Assembly: GCA_023055425.1 (NCBI GenBank) | Contig: JALGPY010000002.1 | Span: 117,254,088 to 117,318,087 of the forward strand | Length of the DNA: 64,000 bases | Source: Linanthus parryae | Lineage: Eukaryota > Streptophyta > Magnoliopsida > Ericales > Polemoniaceae | Reading direction: 5' to 3' | Part shown: positions 45,348 through 55,992 of the stretch, in pieces | Layout of the letters: every line of letters begins with the position of its first letter | Position numbering within the stretch: the stretch's first letter is position 1 | Notes under the pieces: model-generated | Databases searched by the model: none | Seen by the model: only the letters and a program-made list of their open reading frames with translations | Told to the model about the DNA's origin: nothing | Made by a program: the position numbers and the translations under genes

Positions 45348-47316
45348 TGTAACACCCCCAAATTGACAAAACCGGAAACCCAGGGGTGTCACTCCGTACC
45401 CGAGACGAAACCCGGATACAAGGAGGTTAAAACAGAGGATCCAAACAACACTTCCATAAACTTTAAAGTAATACTTTATTGACAATTCAAAACCTTGTAC
45501 CACCAACATGGAAAAATCTAGCGAAAGAGATTTATATGATACTAAATGACGGTTCTAATAATTTAAAAGTGATCTACTACTTGTATAAGTGATGATTCGC
45601 GTCCCCTGCTAAGCTATGCTCCCATCATATAGACCTGTGGTGCAGAAAACCAAAGAGAAACACCACAGTTTCCAAAGTCAGCGGAAATACTGAGTAAGTA
45701 ACACCCAAGCATGTAAACAGATTATGAAGTAATTTGAAAACAAGTTTGTAGAAGTTTTGCTAAAACAAAGTGAAAGTAAAAGTTTTGACCCTTTTATAAA
45801 AGAATTAAGATCAGAGATTCCAAGTTCATTTATATTTTCCAAATCACATCCATTATCCAAATAATGGGATTCCAAAACTCATGATATTCCATTTTACATT
45901 AACAACATCCAATCCAAAACCAATTTGTTAATTTATTGATACGGGGAAAACCAACCAACCACTTCGCAAGAATACAAGACCTTAAGTGTCGACACCCCCT
46001 TACAGACTTCTTACGGCCAGAAGAGTGAGTACAAGGAGCTATCCGGAGACTTGCAACCGGATTAAATAAAATAAATTGGACGAGAGACCGAAGTCAACAC
46101 GCCCAATGCCAATAGTAACCATACCACAATAATCATCCCCTTACAACTCTTCCACTTTACGTTATCATCGATTATTAGATCGCATGATATTTCTAGAGAA
46201 CATTTCTACAATTTGAAACAAGTATTCAAGTAGCACATATTTTTCATAAAATTATTTTGACACAAGTAGGAATGAAAAAATTTGACATGAAAGAGGAATG
46301 GGCGCTAGGCCTGGCATGTTTACTTACCTCAATCAAGCAGTTACAGCAAACTAGTCGTACTCGACGTATCCTTCGTCGGAGAACTCGTTGCCTACAAATT
46401 TATAATTTCATAATTAATACATTGCTAACACGCAAGCAAAGTCCTACTTGTAAATGCGGGTGCAACCCCCTATTATTTCCCGAACATTTAACGATAATAC
46501 TTCTAATTACTTAAAACATGATTTATAATGACTATTGTTTATTATCATAACACATAGCTCTAGTTATATAAGTATACTTATAAGATTATCTAAACTAGTG
46601 TTATTATTATTTAGGATAGAGGAGAATATCATTTTACCCAAAAATAATCATAACTCTCATAGTAGTTTCCCATAATCCAATTCAGTTTTAGTAGAGAAGA
46701 TATTATTAAATAACTTTATTTAAAAGAAATAACGAATGTAACTTAAGAGGTGTGGGTAATTATTTAAGGATTAACTAAATAAGCTTTTCATAAAACCATA
46801 TGTTATATATAATTATGTACCTACAATAATACAAAAATGAATAAACACATATAGAAACCAGCACCTCCCCCCACAATTTGTTAAACAACCTTAGGTATCT
46901 CTCTAGTTTCTGATTTGTGCAAATTCACCCCTCAAAGTTTCCAACTTATGTCAATTTCATTTCTTCTCCATGAACCCACTGTACATCACCTAGTGGAAGC
47001 AAAAAATCACAAATTGAAAGAAAAAACGGAGGAGATTCGGTGATTACCGAATGGTGGAACGAAGAAAAGAAGGCGGCGACGACGCACGGCGGCGGAGCAG
47101 TGAGGACGACGGCGATGGTGGAGGGGTTCGCCGGAGTTTGGTTCGGCTTCGGTCACGGTGGCTCCGGTCGGGCTTCCTCCGTCCCGGTCTGCTTCGTCGG
47201 ACCAAACAGAGAGCAGGGGGAGTAAGGACGGCGACGGCGCACCGCGGGAAAGACGGCGGGGCAGTGGCGGAGCTGGTCTTGGTCGAGCTCGGGCTGGGTT
47301 TTCCGGCGATGCAAGC

Positions 47317-47368
<52 letters not shown>

Positions 47369-47920
47369 GTCAAGGGTGTTTTGATGTGGGTTCCCCCATG
47401 ATTTCACAGGGGTATTTATAGGTTTCAATTCGAAGAATCCGGCGAAGAGGGGGACTCCTCCGGGTCTATTTTCGATTCTGAATTGGGTCACGATTTTGGG
47501 TGTAATCGGTTGCTTGGTGCGAAAGAATCGATCTTTGTCGAATCGGGAGTGAATTGGGACGGTTATTGAGAGATTTGGTGGTCGAATTGGTGTTGGGTGT
47601 TGGCGTGAGTGGCGGTGTTGGAGTCGGAGAAGGAGAATAACTTCTTCTGTGAGTTGAGGGGAAGAAGATGATAGAAATGTTAAAGTAAAAGACACTTTCC
47701 CCCCCCCCCCCTTCAATTTAGGTAAAGGACAAATATTACCATTTAGTTTAATTAAAAGACACTTTTTAAAATAGGAAAAATACATAATAACCCCAAAGTT
47801 GTTTATGACATAAAAATTAACTCCTTAATAATAAAAACTAGCACACAACACTTATACTAATATCGTTTTAACATCCACTAATATCAGAATATATCCGTAT
47901 CTAAATAACGGGGTATTTCA
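45348..47920 (-). repeat. Gyp3-type LTR (minus strand), about 2.57 kb
   Basis: Reads TGAAATACCCCG to GGGGTGTTACA on the minus strand. It aligns with 55009-57528 at both ends and in several interior blocks (for example 45590-45900 with 57010-57320). A GA/CT repeat is at 47319-47362, a GC-rich block at 47050-47290 and the minus-strand TATA CCTATAAATACCC near 47405-47418. The tRNA-like segment of the plus-strand copy is not found here. Confidence 0.85.
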
Positions 47921-48126
47921 TCATTCCCCCCTTAAAGAGAGCTTCGTCCTCGAAGCTTAAACTAACTTCTCAACAAGCACTAAGGTATGAGTCTCCGCTC
48001 TAGGGTATAATCACTAAATGCAAACCTAATGTCATGCACGATGAGCAATATACTATGAGGATGTAATAAAATAACTTGCTACAAAACTAATGCTTCAAAA
48101 CCGAAGGATAACACCTATGGTCAAAC
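45348..48126 (-). mobile_element. Gyp3-type fragment: 3' internal end plus LTR
   Basis: LTR 45348-47920 with about 200 bp of internal 3' end (47921-48126), minus strand. There is no primer site, coding region or second LTR, yet it is flanked by CCTAG at 45343-45347 and 48127-48131. It has the shared 3' tail GCTTCGAGGACGAAGCTC and the polypurine tract AAGGGGGGAATGA. It is a 5'-truncated relative of the element at 54121-64000 and sits in the CopA leader. Confidence 0.8.
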
Positions 48127-48131
48127 CCTAG

Positions 48132-48431
48132 GGTTGTTTCCTTCCTTCCTTCCCTTGTTTGCTTGTTTCAAAAAAAAGAAAAAAAAATGAAAAAAAAGAA
48201 AAAAAAAACATTTTTCTTAATTTTGCCCAAACCCTAGCTTTTCAAAACCCAAAGCACATCATATGTGAACGAAATTCACTAATTTTTACACGATATGTAA
48301 AATTAGCACATTCTTTACTGAATCATATTCAGTTTGCATGATTATGCCAATTTCAGTTTTACGCAAAAAATAACAGTTATGGTGTAAAACTGACATAAAA
48401 ATAACACATAAAACCACGTTATGCGCTACGA
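48132..48431 (-). other. CopA leader, outer part
   Basis: Continues the CopA leader to the primer site. It has an A/G low-complexity run (48170-48212). No gene seen. Confidence 0.75.
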
Positions 48432-48449
48432 CCTGTGGCTCTGATACCA
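48432..48449 (-). promoter_or_regulatory. CopA primer binding site
   Basis: Minus-strand TGGTATCAGAGCCACAGG, full initiator Met-tRNA match in the first bases, one base from the LTR. It is the least changed primer site of the three related copia elements. Confidence 0.88.
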
Positions 48450-48450
48450 C

Positions 48451-49855
48451 TGTAGGGTTTTGATACGGATTAAGTAGCGGAAAAAATAATAAATATATTC
48501 CGTTTAAGACCCTCCATGAATCGCAAGATAAGCCATCATAACATGGTAGGGTAGAAACGTTGTGTACCTTGTTTGTCTGAAAGATCACTCCAAGTAGAAT
48601 GCTATCCACGTCTCTATGAATATCCAAGCCTAGGAAAGCACCACACTCCTTCCAATATCTAAGTGCTAGAAACAAGAGGAAGGGTGTAGAAAAAGATCAC
48701 GAAACGGGACACCCAAGGTCGCGCGCATCACTCAGGCCGACATCACAGGGAGGGGCAGACGGGGGGTTTTGGCCTCCTTGTCTTGCTCTCTCACTCCTTT
48801 GTTCTCTCTCGATAATGACTCACTTATGAGAAAATAAGCTAGGAGTGCCCTTATATAGTTAATAACTCTTTATTAACTACAAATTTGCCCCAATACTATT
48901 CTGTCCATACACGGATTAGTCCACTTTGCAAATTAGTCATACTAGGTTTGATTGTGGTTGCGTATTGATCCTTCTATTTAATTAGTCCTACTAATTAATT
49001 CTCAAGTCTAGTTTTATCCATAGGGCGTGTGACCCCATAGGTTTCTACTTAGTTTGTAGTAACAATTACATAGAGCGGTGTCTAGCAGCACATCTATGTC
49101 ACCCAACTAATAGAAATAGTCAGTGATACGACAAACCTTGTGACCAATGTTATCGTATTGTATCATCCCTTTGTATCTATATCCGGATTGGAAACAAGAC
49201 ATACAAGTCACACTCGTATATCCAATCTATAGTTTTCTCGATCCTGGAAATAGGCTTATCCATGCAGATAACATCAATATCCCATATTGATTTATCTGAG
49301 TCTGGACAGACATTCTATAAGCACTACCCCTCCAGTGGTCGTGGATATTTGCTCCCGTTATGTGGGAGGTAAAAATCCTCTCTACATCACTACCACCTCT
49401 AAGCTTGCTTCCTATTATGTCCGATAACCGCCTTTAATGACACTCAGTCACGACGCAACGTTGGTGATATCAAAACATAATACTCCACAACTAGAGTATC
49501 TACTGACTTCAAGTCTAAGGACCACAATACTGTTGTCACTACGAGAAGCGCTTGTGACTTTTACATAACTTATATGTAGCCTTCTCGTGGTGGGTCATTC
49601 CTGTATGTCATTACCCCTAATGCATACCAATGTGCTAGACTTGATATCTCCATATAAATTTACCCACATATTAGTCTATATGTGATCGTCCTATTAATCA
49701 ATATAAACGACTAGGGATACTTAAGATAAACAACAATTGTAATCTAAGGACTTCATTATATTAAGTATCTTATCTCCATAAATAATACAATGATTATTCT
49801 AGCCAAACTGATGTTCATACTAAATAAGATTGCATCTACGACATCTATTCCAACA
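48451..49855 (-). repeat. CopA 5' LTR
   Basis: Plus-strand edges TGTAGGGTTTTGATACGG and ATTCCAACA; on the minus strand it begins TGTTGGAATAGATG. Followed by GGTAC (49856-49860), the target repeat matching 6122-6126. A minus-strand TATA is at about 48850-48857. Confidence 0.92.
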
Positions 49856-49860
49856 GGTAC

Positions 49861-50604
49861 AATATGAAATCTATGTATGTTACGCTAAACTATTATGTCA
49901 ACTTCAAATTTCAGAACGTTATGTGTGCTGATTTCAATACATATGAATTGGCAGAAGTGTGTGTAAATTCATCCTTTATGGTTGTAGGTAATCAGATATC
50001 TACAGCTAATGTCAATGCATTGCCGCAGTTTGAACGCATTGATGCTGTGAAAAATCGAGTTGACGACAGCACTGTGGTTTATTGTGCTGATTCTGGAATT
50101 CCTATAGGTCGGATGATTGACCCGTGTACCAACCGGGCATATTATCATTGATCGGCTTCTTCCTTCGAGAGGATATTTGAAGCAACAACAGTTGCAACTA
50201 GTATTTTTAGAGATACTAGAGGTAGGTGCGTTGTCGCTTTTGACGACATTTTTAATGACAGAGATACTGAATATGCTAAGGTCTTCGCGATGAGCAGGGG
50301 TGTTCAGATTGCCCTTGCAAAAGGGTGGAAAAGTCTGTGGGTAGTGGGAGACACGAAGAATATTATTGACCGCATTAATGATTATTAATCGTATGAATTT
50401 TTTGATGGGGTTGAGGCAGAGGTAGCTGAAATCCGGCGTTTGCGTGAGGAATTTATTTCATGCTTTGTACGCTTTATTTATCGAGAAGGTAATTCAACTG
50501 CAGACGAGTTTTGCAGAGAAGCAAAATATCACAGGCAATGTCGCACCTATAATGAATGGGATTTACCGTGGCGCGTGAAAGAAATAGATGGGAAAGAAAA
50601 GTAG
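49861..50604 (+). pseudogene. RNase H-like (RVT_3 type) pseudogene
   Basis: One frame, broken by stops at 50149-50151 and near 50387, and ending at TAG about 50602. The middle part has the plant RVT_3/RNase H pattern: TSIFRDTRGRCVVAFDD, an Ala-rich helix (EYAKVFAMSRGVQIALAKG), SLWVVGDTKNII where the family has GDS/GDN, and VRFIYREGNSTADEFC near the end (family: R.EGN..AD). The upstream part (MKSMYVTLNYYVNFKFQN) is not recognised. Such domains occur in LINE-derived host genes. It starts exactly at the CopA insertion, so upstream sequence is 5829-6126 on the other side, but the two frames do not join directly. Confidence 0.6.
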
Positions 50605-51176
50605 GGAATAATATATTACAGAGCAACTACGGGAAAACGATATGGACAGATCATGCAGCAGAATAAGTATTCTTACAATCCAAATTTGAAGATGTGGGAT
50701 TAGAATTGTGTTTATTGTATGATGTTTCTATGATGTTTGTATAATGCTTTCTCTTTTCTTATATTACATATTTGTATGATGCTTGTGATTTTTAGGTTCC
50801 ATTGTTAAATCCATGTGATTGCTTTGTCAATATGTTGATTAGTTTAATATGATGCCAATTTTTTCCTGTGTGGAATTTTATAATAGTATGAGGTAAACTT
50901 ATTTTAAGTATTTTTCAGATGTTTATGGCTTCCATGTTGCTTCTTATAATGTTTATATGGTATGGTGTGTTTGACGATGCTTCTTCAGTTGCGGGTAGAT
51001 TTGCATATGAAGAATTACGCATCACCATGAGTTAACAATGTACGCCATTTTCAAGCTTGTTGATGCAGTTGTTGCTTCAGAACACAATGTGGTAAGAGTG
51101 CATTCTCAATTATATGTGTACATTTATTTGTGCATCTTAGCATAAATATATACATCACTTCATTATGTAGTGCTAT
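50605..51176 (+). other. Low-copy stretch, no clear gene
   Basis: AT-rich. A possible short coding piece at about 51038-51091 (MYAIFKLVDAVVASEHNV) is followed by a GT donor-like GTAAGAG at 51092. I recognise nothing else. Confidence 0.35.
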
Positions 51177-51416
51177 ATGTTTTGTGCTTCTAGAAATATG
51201 CGGGATCAACATATTGTAATAATTATTCGCAATGAGAAATTGCCTCCGCTATTTGTTCATAGGTATGGAAACAATCTGGGAAATATCATGCCTTTTAAGG
51301 ACTGTCGTGAGTCTGTATGTGATGTTAATGTAAAAGATGCAACTTCAACCATTATGCAGAATTCTGAATTTAGAAGTTTAACAATGGACATCATGAAAGA
51401 ATTAAAGGCAAGCTAA
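51177..51416 (+). CDS. Small open frame of unknown function
   Basis: An open frame after a possible splice acceptor (TGCTTCTAG at about 51186-51194), with MRDQHIVIIIRNEKLPPLF and LTMDIMKELKAS, then stop. It could be the last exon of an unrecognised gene with the piece near 51038. The 3' part, from 51339, is repeated at 52247 with a change that does not keep the upstream part. No family known. It is quite possible that this is not coding. Confidence 0.25.
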   Translation: MFCASRNMRDQHIVIIIRNEKLPPLFVHRYGNNLGNIMPFKDCRESVCDVNVKDATSTIMQNSEFRSLTMDIMKELKAS

Positions 51417-53105
51417 AACATGCTTTTCTTCTATCGTGACATCAGCTGCCAGACTATATGACCTATCCGATTTTACGTCTTGAAGAATACTCTTTCTATT
51501 ATCAATCTGAATCAAATATAAAGTAGGGCAATGCATGTGGACCAGCAAGCGAAAAGTGTAAATCTTTGTGACACGATGAGCTTTAAGCTGTCTTTCAAAG
51601 TTTTCCATTATTTTTAAAATTGCAAAAATGTACGAGCAAACATATGTATATTTGTGCACCGTCAAAGCTTACGGAAGAAGACAATGACACTCACAGTCCT
51701 CGGTAAGACAACAAGAGATATTGTTTTTTCTTTTAAATTCATAACTCTCTTTTAAGAAACACATCTTTTCCCACCTCATACATATGAATAAAAACTCAAG
51801 TTTGAAATATAACAACTGAAAACAAAATGAGACGGGGGTAATGAGAAAAGACATAAGCTTGAAGCTATGGTTAGAGGTATGCAACATCTCAGGTGACAAG
51901 TTCAGTTTGGTATACGTTGACAAGTATGTGTAACCTATGTCTATAGGGTTATCCTCGATCTACAGAACATATTCTGTAACACATGGATTGTTCTATAGTC
52001 ATAGGTTTGCACGCTTTGAGCTGGTTTTTAACTTAAAGTGGTAATTCTGGTCTACTAGGCGATCTCTTTGTGAAAAAGTTAAACATATCAGACTTTCACA
52101 GAGAAGGCAAGGCTCTATGAAGGTTCTAAGCTAAGAACACTTAGTGTTTTCTTGTAAATATGGATTATCTCGACCATTATCTGTAAGATCGTCCATATTT
52201 ACAAGAAAACAACCTTATTTTAACGGACACTTTGTATGGTAAAAAAGCAACTTCAACCATTATGCAGAATTATGAATTTAGTAATTTAACAATGCACATA
52301 ATGAAAGAATTAAAGGCAAGCTAAAACATGATTTTCTTCTATCTTGACATCAGCTTCCAGACTATATGAATATCCGATTTTACGTCTTAAAGAATACTCT
52401 TTCTATTATCAATCTGAATCAAATATGTATGTTGGTATAAATTAGGCAAATGCATGTGGACCAATAAGCTAAAAGTATAAATCTTTGTGACACGATGAGT
52501 TTTAAGTTATCTTTCAAAGTTTTCAATTATTTTTAAAATTGCAAAAATGTACGAGAAAACATATGTATATTTGTGCACCGTCAAACCTTATGGAAGAAGA
52601 CAATGACACTCACAATCCTCGGTAAAACAACAAGAGATATTGTTTTTTTCTTTTAAATTCATAATTCTCTTTTAAAAAACACATCTTTTCCCACCTCATA
52701 CATATGAATAAAAACTCAATTTTGGAATATAACAACTGAAAACAAAATGAGACGGGGGTAGTGAGAAAAGACATAAGGTTGAAGCTATGGTTAGAGGTAT
52801 GGAACATCTCAGGTGACAAGTTCGGTTTGGTATAGGTTGACAAGTCTGTGTAACCTATGTCTATAGGGTTATCCTCGATTGACAGAATAAATTCTGTAAC
52901 ACATGGATTGCTCTATAGTCAATAGGTTTGCTCGCTTTGAGCCGGTTTTTAACTTAAAGTGGTCATTCTGGTTTACTAGGTGATCTCTTTGTGAAAAAGT
53001 TAAACATATCAGACTTTCACGGAAAAGGCAAGGCTCTGTGAAGGTTCTAAGCTAAGAACACTTAATGTTTTCTTGTAAATATGGATGATCTTACAGATAA
53101 CGGTC
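51339..53105 (+). repeat. Tandem duplication, unit about 908 bp
   Basis: The sequence from GCAACTTCAACCATTATGCAG (51339) recurs from 52247, with matching order to the end of the second unit near 53085. The copies differ by scattered substitutions and small indels. In the first unit an inverted pair, GTTTTCTTGTAAATATGGA (about 52147) and TCCATATTTACAAGAAAAC (about 52192), closes the unit; the second unit has only the left arm plus GATCTTACAGATAACGG. Confidence 0.85.
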
Positions 53106-53227
53106 TAGCGAATTTGATTCCAGGCATTATGTGGTCCATAAAGCCTGTGGGTTGTGACAGATCATATAAGAGACAAATTCAGTCCACATTATATATATTG
53201 AGAATTGTCACCAAGTGATATGTGGTA

Positions 53228-53305
53228 CTATAACAACCCGATTGGATTACTGTCCCAAATACTTCTTTATTCATACCACCGGATTAAAACATTAACCCTC
53301 GAAGG
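53228..53305 (-). repeat. Gyp2-type LTR edge fragment
   Basis: On the plus strand TATAACAACCCG, then ACTGTCCCAA, CATACCACCGGAT and CCCTCGAAGG, is the reverse complement of the Gyp2 LTR end (43930-44010). Only about 80 bp is recognisable. Confidence 0.65.
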
Positions 53306-53581
53306 TGGTACTAGTAATCAACATGGTTTACTATGTACCAGACATGTCTTCAACAATATTCTGATGTGGGACGGGATTTTACAATCCCCCCACCTTATAT
53401 ACTCCATGTCCTCATCGAGTGTGCCCAGTCTCGATCCCCTTAGCTGGCGGGTGCGATGACAACCCATTAGCGGACATAGAGCAGCTCATTAGTGAGCACA
53501 TGGCGAACCACGAGGCCTCCACCCCTCTCTAGAGCATCTACTCCTCCATCCCGCACCGCCACAGAGCCCTTGTGGGACCAT
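53306..53581 (-). other. Probable leader remnant of an LTR element
   Basis: No gene. It lies just inside a minus-strand primer binding site (53582), so it is probably internal sequence of that element. It includes a C-run near 53385 and a CAACATGG segment. Confidence 0.4.
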
Positions 53582-54120
53582 GGTTGACTCTGATACCATT
53601 TAATTGTAACGCTCTAACCCGGGCCGACGAGCTAGGCACACGACAACCGCCGTACACCCCTAGGTATACGAAGATAACCGATAAATCCATATAAACCCAA
53701 ACCAATAATCTCGATCCACATTTAAAAAATTCCATAACCTCCAAAGATTTTGTCTAATCTAGAGCATCCAAAATATAGAAAATGCAAGCCACTCAAACTT
53801 AATAATAAAATATGTAAAACAACATAATAGTTAACTAGGTAGCAGCTCCGAGCTCGACCACCTTCCCAACATGTCTAATTTACTTCGTCATCTGAAAGAT
53901 GTAAGTAAGTGGTGAGTCCAACGACTCAGCAAGTAACACACAACCTCACTAGGTGGACCAAGCACCATTAAAATAGAATACATAATATATCAATTTCAAA
54001 TGACAGTTCAAAATAATTCATAATAACTAGAAAAAAAATGAACGGATTCACAAGTCAGAGTCACCTATGACAAAGTTCTAAGTCACACGTGTACATAGTG
54101 TATCTAATTCACACGTGTAC
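53582..54120 (-). mobile_element. Remnant of another LTR element: primer site and LTR part
   Basis: The minus strand has TGGTATCAGAGTCAACC (53582-53598), a Met-type primer site, then 6 bp and an LTR edge whose plus-strand reading is TGTAACGCTCTAACCCGGG (53605). The LTR part runs to 54120, where Gyp3 internal sequence begins without a target repeat. It is not the CopA, Gyp2 or SIRE type. The other end was not found in the window. Confidence 0.65.
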
Positions 54121-55008
54121 TTGGTCTACTAGAGGTTCTACCTCATGTTGAGTGGTTGTAAGAGTGTGCTTGTAATCATTTGGAATGGGGATTATAATAA
54201 AGACCTTTTATATGTCACCAAAGACCGTGTTCAAAGGTTAGACCCAACAACTGAGAGACAAATCGGCGTGTGGACTTCTTTTAAACATTGTTGTTATAGA
54301 CTTGGAATACTCGACCAAATAAATTTGTGTGATAGTCTTGACTCTGACTCGGAATATTGTGGTTAGTATTTTGGACTAAGATTTTACTCCTATCTGGAGA
54401 ACACTAATACTTTATGTGAGACATACTACGTGAATAAATGCCTCACAGCAAAGTTATTCTTTGAAACCTGATTGTGAATGATCAGTGACGATCCAAATTG
54501 CTAATTTGAATGGTGTGATATATGTGATATTATTGTATCTTCGTAGTGTTGCATGATAAGATATAAAATGATCAATATGCGATAGTTGTGTTGAATCCAT
54601 CATCAACAATCCCTACTCCATATCCTTACCAACTGATCAGGCGATCACGTGCGACTATAACTTGAAGAGAGAAGCGAAAAGTTTGGACAATACCTTGCCC
54701 CATGTGTAGCAACTAAGGAAGAGTGTTCTATACCATTTCATGTATTGGACCCCGAACCAGAAGACTTGATCATGTTAAGATTATAGATACCATGACAAGG
54801 GGTACGTGTGATAAGAGCGTGAAGCAACATGTGATCTGAGGAAAAAGTGTCCTCGTCATTCTAGTACTCCTTATAGAATATCACTCATCACGCATAACCT
54901 TAGGTTTGCACTTAGTTATTATACCCTAAAGTGGAGGCTCATACCTTAGTGGGTGTTGAGGGGTTGGTTTAAGCTTCGAGGACGAAGCTCTCTTTAAGGG
55001 GGGAAGGA
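54121..55008 (+). pseudogene. Gyp3 internal 3' end, left copy
   Basis: Starts TTGGTCTACTAGAGG, as at 62110, with an open frame 54145-54366 (MLSGCKSVLVIIWNGD). The same frame runs to 62465 in the right copy, but here ends at TAG 54364-54366. After 54740 there are worn pieces of a chromodomain region, then GCTTCGAGGACGAAGC and the polypurine tract AAGGGGGGAAGGA before the LTR. Confidence 0.75.
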
Positions 55009-55506
55009 TGAAATACCCCATTTTGTGAATATGGGTATTTACGATATTACTATTACTATTGGGTGTTAACATAATAATATTATAAGTACGGAGTATTAAT
55101 TTTTTATTGGTTGGGAGTTAAGTTTTATAGTTATTCAAGATTTGGGGCTTTTATGTATTTTTCCTACTTTATAAAGAGTCTTTTATTTTACTCAGGGGGT
55201 GCTGATGACTTTTATCCAAAACAGTGGGGGGGTGAAAGTGTCTTTTACTTAAAATAATGTCATCTTCTTCCCAAACTTCTTCTTCCAATGGGAGTACTCC
55301 CATGGCCGCCCCAATCTCCATTACCAACACCAACACTACGAAATCGTCTCCTTTTTCACCCAAATACAATCCCAATCTACTCCCAACTCCACAAAGACAA
55401 ATAATTTCTCCCCAAGAAATCATTTTCGTCCAAAATCAAGACCAATTCGGAATCGAAAATATCGCCGGTGGGTTTCCTAATACTCGCCGAATTCATCACC
55501 CAAAGG

Positions 55507-55513
55507 CTATAAA
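55507..55513 (+). promoter_or_regulatory. TATA box of Gyp3 LTR
   Basis: TATAAAT in the context GGCTATAAATGCCCACTC. The same context is found at about 63497 and, inverted, near 47408. This is the best-conserved TATA in the three LTRs and lies 60-70 bp before the CT repeat, which would then be in the leader of the transcript. Confidence 0.5.
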
Positions 55514-55570
55514 TGCCCACTCAAACTCAGAGAAATCCACACCCAAATCAATCTTCAAAGCTCTCCCTCT

Positions 55571-55573
<3 letters not shown>

Positions 55574-55645
<72 letters not shown>
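55574..55645 (+). repeat. (CT)n microsatellite
   Basis: About 36 CT units. It is also present at 63567-63609, 43705-43738 and, as GA, at 47319-47362, always at the matching place in Gyp2/Gyp3-type LTRs. Confidence 0.93.
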
Positions 55646-55649
<4 letters not shown>

Positions 55650-55911
55650 GACGGGCTGCCCCTCGCTGCCGCCGCTGCTGCCCACCGCCGTCGTCGCCGC
55701 AGCCCGCCGACACCGCCGCCGCCGCCGTCGGCCACCGCCCGCGTAGCCACCGTCGGCCTCGCCACCCCTCCATTCCGTCGATTTTCTCGCTGTTCGAGTA
55801 TGAAACCCGTTCTTCTTCTTCTTCTTCTCCTTCTTATTTGTTTTGTTTTCTTTTTTTTTATTATTAGTATACTATATTGGTAGTTAACCTATTAGATAAG
55901 GAAATGAGAAC

Positions 55912-55992
55912 AAAGTGGCTGTTGGCCTAGTGGTTAAATGCTAACACTTAAGGCTTGGTGAGGTTCTAGGTTCGAATCTTACAAGAGATAAT
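55912..55992 (+). repeat. tRNA-derived (SINE head-like) segment within LTR
   Basis: Box A-like TGGCCTAGTGG (55923-55933) and box B-like GGTTCGAATC (55969-55978), 35 bp apart, followed by a T-rich end (ATTCTTTTTA). This arrangement is that of an RNA polymerase III internal promoter in tRNA genes and plant SINEs. A full cloverleaf is not apparent, so I call it SINE-like rather than a tRNA gene. It is also present at 63912-63994 but not in the 45348-47920 LTR. Confidence 0.6.

Larger units (their letters stand above)
6127..49855 (-). mobile_element. CopA: outer Ty1-copia retrotransposon holding the nest
   Basis: Minus-strand copia with LTRs at 6127-7519 and 48451-49855 and a perfect 5-bp target duplication GGTAC at 6122-6126 and 49856-49860. 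Its parts, in minus-strand order, are: primer site 48432-48449, leader 48431-44054 (broken by 45348-48126), gag start 44053-44016, Gyp2, gag/protease/integrase 35671-33990, Gyp1, integrase end/RT/RNase H 9747-7535, polypurine tract about 7520-7534. Without insertions it is about 8.36 kb, matching Cop2 (8.12 kb) of the same family. Its two LTRs differ at many positions, which fits an old insertion. Confidence 0.9.

Noticed and set aside
47044..47785. Several frames of 87-210 codons on both strands
   Set aside because: They arise from the GA repeat and GC-rich block of the Gyp3-type LTR. No domain.
55257..55883. A 208-codon frame in the Gyp3 LTR (and 63246-63470)
   Set aside because: It crosses the CT repeat (Ser-Leu repeats) and a GC-rich block. 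The right copy has the frame broken. Explained by low-complexity sequence.
55912..55992. A true tRNA gene
   Set aside because: Box A and box B are there, but I could not pair an acceptor stem and the anticodon arm is not evident. Called SINE-like instead.
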